Source: an uncultured bacterium (GTDB taxonomy: Bacteria; Planctomycetota; UBA1135; GCA-002686595). Taken from it: a stretch of 29,531 nucleotides of DNA. The notes under the pieces are model-generated. The model was not told the origin of the DNA, ran no database searches, and saw nothing but the letters and a program-made list of their open reading frames with translations. Below, piece by piece: positions 1 through 7,774 of the stretch. How positions within the stretch are numbered: the first letter of the stretch is position 1; every line of letters starts with the position of its first letter. The DNA is taken from contig CADEGS010000021.1 in the NCBI GenBank assembly GCA_902826945.1, forward strand, positions 1 to 29,531. Direction: 5' to 3'. Position numbers and translations under genes: made by a program.

Positions 1-725
<725 letters not shown>

Positions 726-729
<4 letters not shown>

Positions 730-1718
730 GGCGCGTCGCGCTCGTCTGCCCCGGCCGCGGGTCGTACACCGAGGCCTCGCTGGGCTCGCTCCCGCCCGAC
801 GATCCGCTGGTGCGCGAGGCCGAGGCGCTGCGCCGCGGCTACGAGCTCGAGCCGCTGCTCGCGCTCGACGGCGCGGCGCGCTTCGAGCCCGCACGCCACC
901 TGCGCCCGGCCAACGTCTCGGCGCTGATCTACGTCGTCTCGATGCTCGACGCGCGCGCGGTCGCGGCCCGCGAGCGCGTCGCGTGCGTCGTCGGCAACTC
1001 GCTCGGCTGGTACAGCGCGCTGGCCGCGGCCGGCGCGCTCTCCTTCGCCGACGGCTTCCGCCTGGTGCAGGAGATGGCGCTCCTGCAGGAGGAGGGCGCG
1101 CCCGGCGGGCAGGTGCTCTACCCCCTCGTCGGCGAGGACTGGCGCGCGGACCCTGCGCTCGAGCGCGCCGTCGCCGAGGCGCTGGCCGCGCAGGCGGGCG
1201 CGGCCTTCCCCTCGATCCGCCTGGGCGGCTTCGCCGTGCTGGCCGGCAGCGAGGCGGGCGTCGCGGCGCTGCTGCGCGGGCTCGAGAAGCGCACGCTCGG
1301 CAAGACGACCTACCCCTTCCGCCTGGCGCAGCACGGTCCCTACCACACGCCGCTCGCCGCGGGCGTCGCCGCGCGCGCGCGCGAGCGCCTGGGCCAGCTC
1401 GTCTTCCGCGCGCCGCGCGCGACGCTCGTCGATGGCCGCGGCGTGCGCGCGACGCCCTGGTCGGCCGACCTGCGCGCGCTGCGCGACTACACGCTCGGCG
1501 CCCAGATCGACACGCCCTACGACTTCAGCGCCAGCGTGCGCGTCGCGCTGCGCGAGGAGGCTCCCGACGCGCTCGTGCTGCTCGGCCCGGGCAACTCGCT
1601 CGGCGGCGTGTGCGGCCAGATCCTGGTCGCCGAGGGCTGGCGCGGCATCCGCTCGCGCGCGGACTTCGACCGCGCGCAGGCGGGCGAGCGCCCGCCGCTC
1701 GAGTCGCTGCGGCGCTGA
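726..1718 (+). CDS. Malonyl-CoA:ACP transacylase-like acyltransferase
   Basis: This 330-residue protein starts at a GTG that overlaps the previous stop (GTGA, 726-729). It has the FabD/acyltransferase fold signature: an N-terminal PGRGS loop at residues 9-13 (GQGSQ in FabD), the nucleophile elbow GNSLGW with Ser92, and a GPYHTP segment whose His207 fits the catalytic histidine. E. coli FabD uses Ser92 and His201, so the spacing is close. A late GPGNSLGG motif matches the end of the domain. The elbow has Asn where FabD has His (GHSLG), so it is a divergent family member. FabD enzymes move malonyl from CoA to acyl carrier protein in fatty-acid or polyketide synthesis. No ketosynthase or ACP gene is visible here. 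Its coupling to a 2-oxoacid dehydrogenase gene suggests that it handles an acyl group connected to that enzyme, which is inference. Confidence 0.82.
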
Positions 1719-1720
1719 CC

Positions 1721-3448
1721 TCAGGCCGCGCGCGCGCCGCGCGCCAGGCCGAGCGCGAACAGGAGCTCGTCGCGGCTGAAGGGCTTCTTCAGCGCGTGCA
1801 CCGCGCCCAGGCCGCAGGCGGCGGCGAGCGAAGGCCCGGCCACCTTGTGCCCCGACATCGCGACGACGGCCATGCCCGCGTGGCGCACGGCGAGCTCGCG
1901 CAGGAGCTCGAAGCCGTCGCGATCGGGCATCATGACGTCGCACAGCACGACGTCGAACGCCCGCCGGTCGAGCGCCGCCAGCGCCTCGTCCACGCTCGAC
2001 GCCGTCGTGCACTCGAAGCCCGCGCCCGCGAGCATGCGCGGGATCAGCGCCAGGACGTCGGGGTCGTCGTCCACGACCAGGAGCCGCGCGCTCGCGGGCA
2101 CCCCGCCGGCGGACAGCGCCGAGCCGACGCGCGCCAGGAGCTCCTTCGTCGTGAACGGCTTCTGCAGGAAGGTGAAGCGCGGGTCGGAGAGCGTGTCGCG
2201 CACCGAGTCGTCCTCGACCAGCCCCGACATGAAGAGCACGCGCAGGCCGGGCTGGCGCACCGCCAGGCGGCGGTAGAGCTCGATCCCGTTCAGGCCGGGC
2301 ATGCGCACGTCGGAGACCAGGAGGTCCACGCGCGCCAGGCTGCCGAAGCGCTCGAGCGCCGCCATCCCGCTCTCGGCCGCCTGCACGCGGTAGCCGGCGC
2401 GCTCGAGGATCGCCTGCACGACCGAGCGCACGGCGTCGTCGTCCTCGGCCACCAGGATCGTCTGCGCGCCGCCCGCCTCCTCCGTCGCGGCGTCGGCGCG
2501 CGGCGTCGGCACGCTCTCCAGGTGCAGCACGACCGTCTCGCCCGCGTCGCGCACGACCAGCCGGCCGCCGCAGCGCTCGAGCGAGCGCCCGACCGCCGCC
2601 AGCTCGTGCGCGGCGATGCCCGGCCGCGTCGCGAAGCGCGTGCCGTGCGCCGTCAGGCGCACCTCGAGCCAGCCGGGCGCGTCGGAGCGCCCCGTGGCGA
2701 TCGTGCAAGCGTGGCCGCGCCGCGCCAGCAGCTCGACGTTCATCAGCCGCGCCAGGTCTGTCAGCGCGCGCTCGAGCAGGCTGGCGTCGGCGCGCAGCGG
2801 CTCGAGGTCCGGCTGGAGCGCGAGCGTGACGGTGACCGCCGGCCCGAGGATCGCGCGCAGCGCATCGCGCGAGCGGCCCACGATCTCGTTCAGGTCCACC
2901 TCGCCCGAGCGCGGCACGCGCCCGCGGCTGAAGGCCAGGAGCTGCTGCGTCAGGAGCCGCGCGCGCAGGGCCGCGCCCTCGATCTCCTCCAGGCGCCCGC
3001 GCCGCTCGGCCCAGTCGTCGCTCGCCAGCGCGAGCTGCACGTTCGAGAGGATCGCCGTCAGGTGGTTGTTGAAGTCGTGCGCGACGCCGCCCGCCATGCC
3101 GGCCAGCGCCTCCATGACGTGCTGCTCGCGGTCGCCGTCGCTCGTCACGCAGAAGGCGATCTGCCCCTCGAGCCCGTGGCGCGCGCCCTCGAGCGCCATG
3201 CGCTGGAAGGGCCGGCGCGCCAGGACGCCGGTCGTCGGCAGGAGCTCGTCGCGCGCCCCGCAGGGCTCGAACAGGAGCTCGAAGCGCCCGGCCGCGATCG
3301 CCGGCGCGCCGAACAGCTCGGCGGCCGCCTCGTTCGCGTGCCGCAGGCCGCCGCCGGCGTCGAACAGGAGCGCGGGCGAGGCCCAGCGGTCGAGCAGGTC
3401 CGCGACCAGGCGCGTCCGGCGCGCGAGCTCCCCGGGCTCACCCGCCAT
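1721..3448 (-). CDS. Hybrid histidine kinase with degenerate ATPase domain and two receiver domains
   Basis: The 575-residue protein has, in order, a PAS-like sensor (about residues 18-100), a DHp domain with H-box GGVAHDFNNHL (phospho-acceptor His124), a shortened ATPase-like segment (about 211-312), receiver 1 (329-445, Asp380 in SDVRMPG, Lys430) and receiver 2 (455-570, Asp504 in CDVMMPD, Lys555). No membrane segment is seen, so it should be cytoplasmic. The ATPase segment lacks an N-box asparagine, a DxGxG G1 box and a GTGLGL G2 box, and only the flanking strands are recognisable. It may therefore be unable to autophosphorylate and could act as a phosphatase or be phosphorylated by a partner. 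A GGAG lies about 7 bases before the ATG, which sits inside the end of the upstream small membrane-protein gene. Its stop is 2 bases from the stop of the convergent acyltransferase gene. Confidence 0.88.
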   Translation of the reverse strand: MAGEPGELARRTRLVADLLDRWASPALLFDAGGGLRHANEAAAELFGAPAIAAGRFELLFEPCGARDELLPTTGVLARRPFQRMALEGARHGLEGQIAFCVTSDGDREQHVMEALAGMAGGVAHDFNNHLTAILSNVQLALASDDWAERRGRLEEIEGAALRARLLTQQLLAFSRGRVPRSGEVDLNEIVGRSRDALRAILGPAVTVTLALQPDLEPLRADASLLERALTDLARLMNVELLARRGHACTIATGRSDAPGWLEVRLTAHGTRFATRPGIAAHELAAVGRSLERCGGRLVVRDAGETVVLHLESVPTPRADAATEEAGGAQTILVAEDDDAVRSVVQAILERAGYRVQAAESGMAALERFGSLARVDLLVSDVRMPGLNGIELYRRLAVRQPGLRVLFMSGLVEDDSVRDTLSDPRFTFLQKPFTTKELLARVGSALSAGGVPASARLLVVDDDPDVLALIPRMLAGAGFECTTASSVDEALAALDRRAFDVVLCDVMMPDRDGFELLRELAVRHAGMAVVAMSGHKVAGPSLAAACGLGAVHALKKPFSRDELLFALGLARGARAA

Positions 3449-3641
3449 GGCCGGACTCCGTCTCGCGCTCGGGATCCCCGTCCGGGCGCCCGCGCAGGCT
3501 GGACATCTGCCACGCGATCCACACGCCCATGGCGACCAGGGCGGAGACCCCGAGCACGATCGCCAGCAGGCGCGACTCGATCAGGTCGCCCACGAAGCCG
3601 CGCGGCGCGTCCGGGAGCGCGAGAAGAGCCAGGGAGAGCAT
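3438..3641 (-). CDS. Small single-pass membrane protein (67 aa)
   Basis: The frame encodes 67 residues with a hydrophobic N-terminal stretch (MLSLALLALP) and one strong transmembrane helix at about residues 25-46 (LLAIVLGVSALVAMGVWIAW). A hydrophilic charged tail rich in Arg, Asp, Glu and Gly follows. The last 11 bases overlap the start of the hybrid kinase gene, which suggests translational coupling and a shared transcript. I recognise no family. Given its position it could be a membrane partner or localiser for the otherwise soluble kinase, which is inference. No Shine-Dalgarno sequence precedes the ATG; a TGCTCT hexamer 6 bases upstream is a weak match to the TAnnnT pattern seen before other genes here. 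Small proteins are hard to prove, but the hydrophobic pattern and the overlap make this one likely. Confidence 0.6.
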   Translation of the reverse strand: MLSLALLALPDAPRGFVGDLIESRLLAIVLGVSALVAMGVWIAWQMSSLRGRPDGDPERETESGHGG

Positions 3642-3744
3642 CGGACGAGAGCAAGATCGGCCGCGCGAGGGCGGCGCCTCCAGCGGCGCGAGGGGGCGCG
3701 CAGCGCGTTCCCGGGGCGGAGACGTCCGGGCCGCGCGCAGGCGC

Positions 3745-5004
3745 TCAGCGCGCGATCCCGGCCAGCTCCGCAGCCTCGGCCTTCACCAGGAGCGAGCCCT
3801 CGAGGACGGTCCGCCGGGAGACGTCCACGCGCCCGTTGGGCTGGCTGACGAGCTTGCCGTCGTCCCGCACCGGGTCGAGCGCGAGGGCCGGGCTCGCGCC
3901 GCCGGACACGAAACGGTTCTTGCCCACCAGCTCGACCACCTCGCAGCCGCCGATCGCGACCACCGCGCGGTCGCCGCAGCCCGGCGCGAAGGTGAACTCG
4001 TTGTCGCGCAGCACGAGGTGCGCGTTGGGCTCCTCGCGATCGTCGCACCAGGCGACGAAAGCGCCCGTGCCGTACGGCGCCCCGTTCTTCGTCAGCCCCG
4101 ACACCGCCGGGTCGAAGCCGGCGCGATAGCGGTTCCCCTCGAAGAGCAGCCGCCCGCGCAGCCCGCCGCCGACGGTGAAGGCCGAGCCGCCCTTGTAGCC
4201 GTCCCACTCCGACAGGCAGGCGTCCTCGACGACGCAGCCGCGCACGACGACGTCGCCCGTGCCGGGCGGGCCGTCCGCGCGGCGCGAGGTGAGCTGCACG
4301 AAGGTGCGCCCGAGCCGGCGCGCCGCGACGTTCTCGATCAGGATCGGGCCGCGCGGGTTCTGGATGTAGAAGGCGTGCTCGTAGCGAATGCACTCCACGC
4401 GCGCGGGCCGGTGCAGGCCGACGAAGGCGAAGTCGGACAGGCTGTGGGCCCACAGGCCCCACTTGGACTTGCTCCCGACGCCCGTGCCGTGGTCGAAGTC
4501 GCCGACGATGTCGCAGTTCTCGAAGCGGTAGCCCTTGTGCTCCCCGCCCCCCTTCTGCTGGAAGAAGAGCACGCCCGAGCGCGCGCCCGGCTTGATCTCG
4601 AGGTCGCGGAACGTGATGTAGCCGTTCGGGATCTCCTGCGCGATCGAGACGGCGTCGCCGCCCGTGCCGACGATGCGCGCGTGGCCGCGCGCCTGCACGA
4701 CGATCGGCAGCCCCGCCCGGCCGCCCGAGGTGCGCGCGTTGTCGCGCGCCTGCTTGTCGAAGCCGATGCGCAGCGGCGGGTAGTCGCCGGGGTCCACGTA
4801 GACCGTGGTGCCCGCACGCGCGGCCTCGAGCGCCTCGGCGATCGGGTGGCGGCTCGGGCGCGCGCCCTGGCCGGCGAGCTGGATGGTGGACGGGGAGCAC
4901 GCGATCCAGGCCGGACCGCGCGGCGCGCTCGGCGCGGCGAGGAGCGGCGCCAGGACGGGGAGCGCGGCCAGCGCCGCCGCGCGGGAGAGGGTGCGCATGG
5001 CCAT
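3745..5004 (-). CDS. Secreted right-handed parallel beta-helix protein
   Basis: The protein of about 419 residues begins with a signal peptide (Arg near the N-terminus, Ala/Leu-rich core, AAPSA end). It continues with the typical start of a parallel beta-helix: a TTVYVDPGDYPPLRIGF strand, then GLPIVVQARG and short strand-turn rungs such as YITFRDLEI, YRFENCDIVGD and LVLRDNEF. In pectate lyase-like and related proteins this fold binds or cleaves polysaccharide, but no catalytic residues can be assigned here. It contains several Cys and Trp residues. ATG 5004 lies 7 bases after a TAGCGT hexamer, as in the leaderless pattern seen elsewhere. An in-frame ATG at 4998 is the alternative and has a GGAGG 8 bases upstream. 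The gene is divergent from the permease at 5117 and upstream of the small membrane protein and kinase. Confidence 0.78.
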   Translation of the reverse strand: MAMRTLSRAAALAALPVLAPLLAAPSAPRGPAWIACSPSTIQLAGQGARPSRHPIAEALEAARAGTTVYVDPGDYPPLRIGFDKQARDNARTSGGRAGLPIVVQARGHARIVGTGGDAVSIAQEIPNGYITFRDLEIKPGARSGVLFFQQKGGGEHKGYRFENCDIVGDFDHGTGVGSKSKWGLWAHSLSDFAFVGLHRPARVECIRYEHAFYIQNPRGPILIENVAARRLGRTFVQLTSRRADGPPGTGDVVVRGCVVEDACLSEWDGYKGGSAFTVGGGLRGRLLFEGNRYRAGFDPAVSGLTKNGAPYGTGAFVAWCDDREEPNAHLVLRDNEFTFAPGCGDRAVVAIGGCEVVELVGKNRFVSGGASPALALDPVRDDGKLVSQPNGRVDVSRRTVLEGSLLVKAEAAELAGIAR

Positions 5005-5011
5005 CCCCTCC

Positions 5012-5017
5012 ACGCTA
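5012..5017 (-). promoter_or_regulatory. Putative -10 element TAGCGT, leaderless-type spacing
   Basis: TAGCGT (minus strand) ends 7 bases before ATG 5004 of the beta-helix gene. It fits the TAnnnT pattern shared by five transcription units here. No convincing -35 box is visible. The spacer contains GGAGG, so a leadered start at 4998 remains possible. Confidence 0.4.
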
Positions 5018-5100
5018 CCCGGGCGCCGCGCGGGGCGCAGCGCCGCGGGCGGCGGCTCCGCCGGGGGGCGCGCCGCTGCGGGCGGCGGCTCCCCTTGGAC

Positions 5101-5106
5101 TAAGAT
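5101..5106 (+). promoter_or_regulatory. Putative -10 element TAAGAT before the permease gene
   Basis: TAAGAT ends 10 bases before ATG 5117. An in-frame ATG at 5105 overlaps this hexamer. If the hexamer is the -10 box, the protein must start at 5117. No Shine-Dalgarno sequence is evident for either start. Confidence 0.35.
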
Positions 5107-5116
5107 GCCGGGTCGC

Positions 5117-6985
5117 ATGAGCCTGCCGCTCCTCGCCAGCATCGCCGCCCTGTTCCTCGGGCCGGGCCTGTACGCCGCCACGCGCACGCGCGCCTCGGCG
5201 GCGGCGCTCGACGCCTTCGCGCTGGTGGGCGTGATCGGGCTCGTCCTGGCCCACGTCCTGCCGCAGAGCTTCGAGCTGGCGGGCTGGTGGATCGTGCCCG
5301 CGGCGCTGGCGGGCCTGTTCGGGCCGGGGCTCCTGTGCGGCACGCGGCTGCTGGCGGGCAGCGCCTCGGGGCGCATCACGATGCCGCTGGCGCTCTTCGG
5401 GATCGCGCTGCACGCGATGCTCGACGGGGGAGCGCTCGCGGGCGGCGACTCCGAGGACGGGCGGCCGCTGGCGGTCGCGGTCGTGCTGCACCGCCTGCCG
5501 GTCGGCCTCGCGATCTGGTGGCTGGCGCGGCCGCTCTACGGCCTGCGCGCGGCGGGCATCCTGCTCGGCTCGATCGCGGTCTTCACCGTGATCGGCTTCC
5601 ACTTCGGGGCGAGCCTGCTGGCGAGCGCGCCGCAGATGCCGCTGGCGCTGGTGCAGGCGGTGGTCGCCGGGTCGCTCCTGCACGTGGTGCTCAAGCACCC
5701 GCCGCACCCGCCCGCGCACAGCGCGCACGGCACGAGCTCGGCGCGCGTGCAGCACGTGGCCTCCGGGCTGGGCGGGCTGGCCGGGCTCCTGATGCTCTTC
5801 GCCGTGGACCACCGCTGGCACCTCGACACGCACCACGTCGACCGCGCGCAGAGCCTGGGCGTGTTCCTCGACCTGGCGCTGGCGAGCGCCCCGGCGCTGC
5901 TCTTCGCCTACGCGGCGGTCGCGCTCGTGCACGCCTGGGCCTTCGACCTGCGCTCGTTCCTCGGGCGCGGGGGCGCGCTCTCGCAGGCGCTGCGCGGCAC
6001 GATCGCCGGGCTGCCGATCCCGGTCTGCTCGTGCGGCGTGATCCCGATCTACCGCAGCCTGATCCACCAGCGCGTGCCGACGCCGGCCGCGATGTCGTTC
6101 CTGATCGCGACGCCCGAGGTCGGGATCGCGGCCCTGTTCCTGTCCTGGCCGCTGCTCGGCGGCGAGATCACGCTCCTGCGCGTGGGCTGCGCGGCGCTGC
6201 TCGCGCTCGGCGTGGGGCTCCTGGTCGGGCGCGGCGCGCCGGTGCTCGAGCGCCTGCCGGCCGAGGCGGAGGCCGCGCGCGGGCGCGCCGGAGCGCTCGC
6301 GCGCGTGCGGCAGGGGCTCGCCTACGGCTTCGGCGACATGGTGGACGGCACGGCGCCCTGGATCGTCGTCGGCCTCGCCGTGGCCGCGCTGATCGCGCCG
6401 GTGTTCGACGCGGAGACGTTCCTGCGCCTGCCCGACGCGCTCGAGGTGCCGCTCTTCGCGCTGATGGGGCTGCCGCTCTACGTGTGCGCCTCGGGCTCGA
6501 CGCCGCTCGCCGCGGTCCTGATCGCGAAGGGCGTCTCGCCGGGAGCGGCGATCGCGTTCCTGCTCACCGGCCCGGCGACGAACATCACGACCTTCGGCGT
6601 GCTCGGCCGCCTGCACGGCCGCGCGCGCGCGCTGGCCTTCGCCGCGGTGACGGCGGCCTGCACGATCGCGCTCGGCTACGCGGTGAACGGCGTCCTGCCC
6701 GACGGCAGCGGCGTGATCCCGGTCGCGGGCCACGAGCACGGCGCGCGTCCGCTCGAGTCGCTGTCGCTCGTCCTGCTCGGCCTGCTCTTCGCCGCGTCCT
6801 TCGTGCGCCAGGGCACGCGCGGCTTCGTCGGCCAGGTGGTCACGCCCCACGGCCGCGCCGGCGGGCACGACCACGAGCACGACCACGGGCACGAGGATGA
6901 GGGGACGGGCGGCGGCGGCTCGTGCTGCCACGCGCCGGCGGCGATCGCCGCACCCGGGCCGCACGTGACGAGCGGCGCGCGCTGA
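5117..6985 (+). CDS. ZIP-like / ArsP-YraQ-type permease fusion with His-rich tail (metal efflux candidate)
   Basis: The 622-residue polytopic membrane protein has two parts. Residues 1 to about 195 look like a ZIP metal transporter: many hydrophobic helices, HAMLDG (His99, Asp103) where ZIPs have HNxxEG in helix 4, and HRLPVG (His125) where ZIPs have HxxPEG in helix 5. The usual Glu there is Val129. A His-rich linker (HPPHPPAHSAH) follows. Residues about 245-575 match the DUF318/ArsP/YraQ permease family, with PVCSCGVIPIY (Cys304, Cys306), YVCASGSTPLA (Cys457) and LTGPATN. The tail, GGHDHEHDHGHEDE then SCCH, is a probable metal-binding segment. The closest known type is the SO_0444-like Cu/Zn efflux permease, which is family knowledge; the substrate here is inferred. 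ATG 5117 is chosen because TAAGAT lies just upstream. A four-helix membrane protein follows 22 bases downstream. Confidence 0.85.
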   Translation: MSLPLLASIAALFLGPGLYAATRTRASAAALDAFALVGVIGLVLAHVLPQSFELAGWWIVPAALAGLFGPGLLCGTRLLAGSASGRITMPLALFGIALHAMLDGGALAGGDSEDGRPLAVAVVLHRLPVGLAIWWLARPLYGLRAAGILLGSIAVFTVIGFHFGASLLASAPQMPLALVQAVVAGSLLHVVLKHPPHPPAHSAHGTSSARVQHVASGLGGLAGLLMLFAVDHRWHLDTHHVDRAQSLGVFLDLALASAPALLFAYAAVALVHAWAFDLRSFLGRGGALSQALRGTIAGLPIPVCSCGVIPIYRSLIHQRVPTPAAMSFLIATPEVGIAALFLSWPLLGGEITLLRVGCAALLALGVGLLVGRGAPVLERLPAEAEAARGRAGALARVRQGLAYGFGDMVDGTAPWIVVGLAVAALIAPVFDAETFLRLPDALEVPLFALMGLPLYVCASGSTPLAAVLIAKGVSPGAAIAFLLTGPATNITTFGVLGRLHGRARALAFAAVTAACTIALGYAVNGVLPDGSGVIPVAGHEHGARPLESLSLVLLGLLFAASFVRQGTRGFVGQVVTPHGRAGGHDHEHDHGHEDEGTGGGGSCCHAPAAIAAPGPHVTSGAR

Positions 6986-7007
6986 GGGCGGAGCGGGGAG
7001 AGCACGC

Positions 7008-7484
7008 ATGGACGCGCGCGAGCGATCGACGGGCGGCACGCGGCAGGGGGGGACGCGCGAGGCTCGCGGCGGCCTGCGCTGGGACTTCGGCGCCTGGTTC
7101 GGCAGCCAGCTCGGCTCCAGCCTGTGGATGCTCCTCGTCGCGCTGCTCCTGCTCGCGCGCGCGCCGCTCGCCGCGAGCCTCGTGCTGGCCGTCTTCGCCC
7201 TCGTGAACGCGACCGGCGCGCTCCTGTGGACCCGCCGCGAGCGCCTGCGCGCCCACGCCGCGATGCAGGTGCAGCTGTGGGTCTCGAGCGCCGGCTCGGT
7301 CGCCTGCCTCTACGTCCTCGCCCGCCTGGGCGGCTTCGAGAAGCTCCCCGGCGCGGGGCCGGTGTCAGCGCACAGGTGGGCGCTGATCGTCCTCGCGATG
7401 ACGGTCTTCCTCTCGCTCCTCTTCTGGCGCCAGGACCGCGCCGCCGCGCGCGCGAGCCGAGGCGGCATGGACGTCGATGGCTAG
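7008..7484 (+). CDS. Four-helix integral membrane protein of unknown function
   Basis: This 158-residue protein has a charged, Gly/Arg-rich N-terminus of about 28 residues and four predicted membrane helices at roughly 33-50, 54-74, 87-106 and 123-140. A short basic tail ends it. It starts 22 bases after the permease stop, with GGGGAG in the gap as a ribosome binding site, so it is almost certainly in the same operon. A co-factor or subunit role for the metal permease is a reasonable guess, but no motif supports it. I do not recognise the family. The absence of Cys/His clusters argues against direct metal binding by this protein. Confidence 0.72.
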   Translation: MDARERSTGGTRQGGTREARGGLRWDFGAWFGSQLGSSLWMLLVALLLLARAPLAASLVLAVFALVNATGALLWTRRERLRAHAAMQVQLWVSSAGSVACLYVLARLGGFEKLPGAGPVSAHRWALIVLAMTVFLSLLFWRQDRAAARASRGGMDVDG

Positions 7485-7523
7485 AGTGGTCCGGCGGGGA
7501 GTTGCCTCCGGCCGGCCGTAGCC
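7479..7523 (+). terminator. Possible imperfect hairpin after the permease operon
   Basis: GGCTA (7479-7483) pairs with TAGCC (7519-7523), and CCGGC (7491-7495) with GCCGG (7511-7515), around a loop. The stem is interrupted and has no T-tract, so this is a weak terminator candidate. It begins at the stop codon of the 158-residue protein. Confidence 0.25.
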
Positions 7524-7774
7524 ACGGCGGCGCGATGTCCTGACGAGCCGGGGCCCCTCGCGGTCTCGTTGTCCCGGAGATGCGACGACGACACGAGGTG
7601 GTGTCGCCGCCGTTTGGAACGTTCTTGTCGGCCCGCGTGGGAGAAGCGCTTGATGCGGTTCCTCGCTCGCTCACGCGGGACAGGCTCGCGCTGAGCGAGT
7701 CACGCCCGGACGGCTCGCCTTACCGCCGCAACCGGGTGAGGACTCGGTTCCCCAACTCCCCCATCGGAGGAAGC
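7485..7774. other. 290-bp intergenic region upstream of the secreted Cys-rich protein
   Basis: No gene is supported here; the frame open upstream of 7775 has no signal or domain and is best read as leader. CTCGCTCA (7666-7673) and TGAGCGAG (7692-7699) form an 8-bp inverted repeat with an 18-base loop. AAC-rich and TTG-containing stretches at 7610-7630 and 7730-7765 are less GC-rich than the coding regions, as expected for a promoter and leader. I cannot place a -10 box with confidence. Confidence 0.4.
7766..7770 (+). promoter_or_regulatory. Strong Shine-Dalgarno GGAGG fixing the start at 7775
   Basis: GGAGG followed by AAGC precedes ATG 7775, the codon that begins a perfect signal peptide. 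This excludes the longer in-frame upstream starts. The spacing of 4 bases is short but usable. Confidence 0.7.

Larger units (their letters stand above)
5005..5116. other. Divergent intergenic region with a 13-bp direct repeat
   Basis: This 112-bp region separates the divergent beta-helix and permease genes. GGGCGGCGGCTCC occurs twice, at 5047-5059 and 5080-5092, with start points 33 bases apart. The repeats lie between the two putative -10 elements. They could be a regulator-binding pair or ordinary GC-rich low complexity. Confidence 0.35.

Noticed and set aside
983..4129. Long plus-strand frame across the hybrid kinase
   Set aside because: It translates to Arg/Ala/Gln-rich low complexity and is opposite a gene with clear H-box and receiver motifs.
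7580..7774. N-terminal extension of the secreted Cys-rich protein
   Set aside because: The frame is open but would bury the signal peptide, and GGAGG is positioned for ATG 7775.
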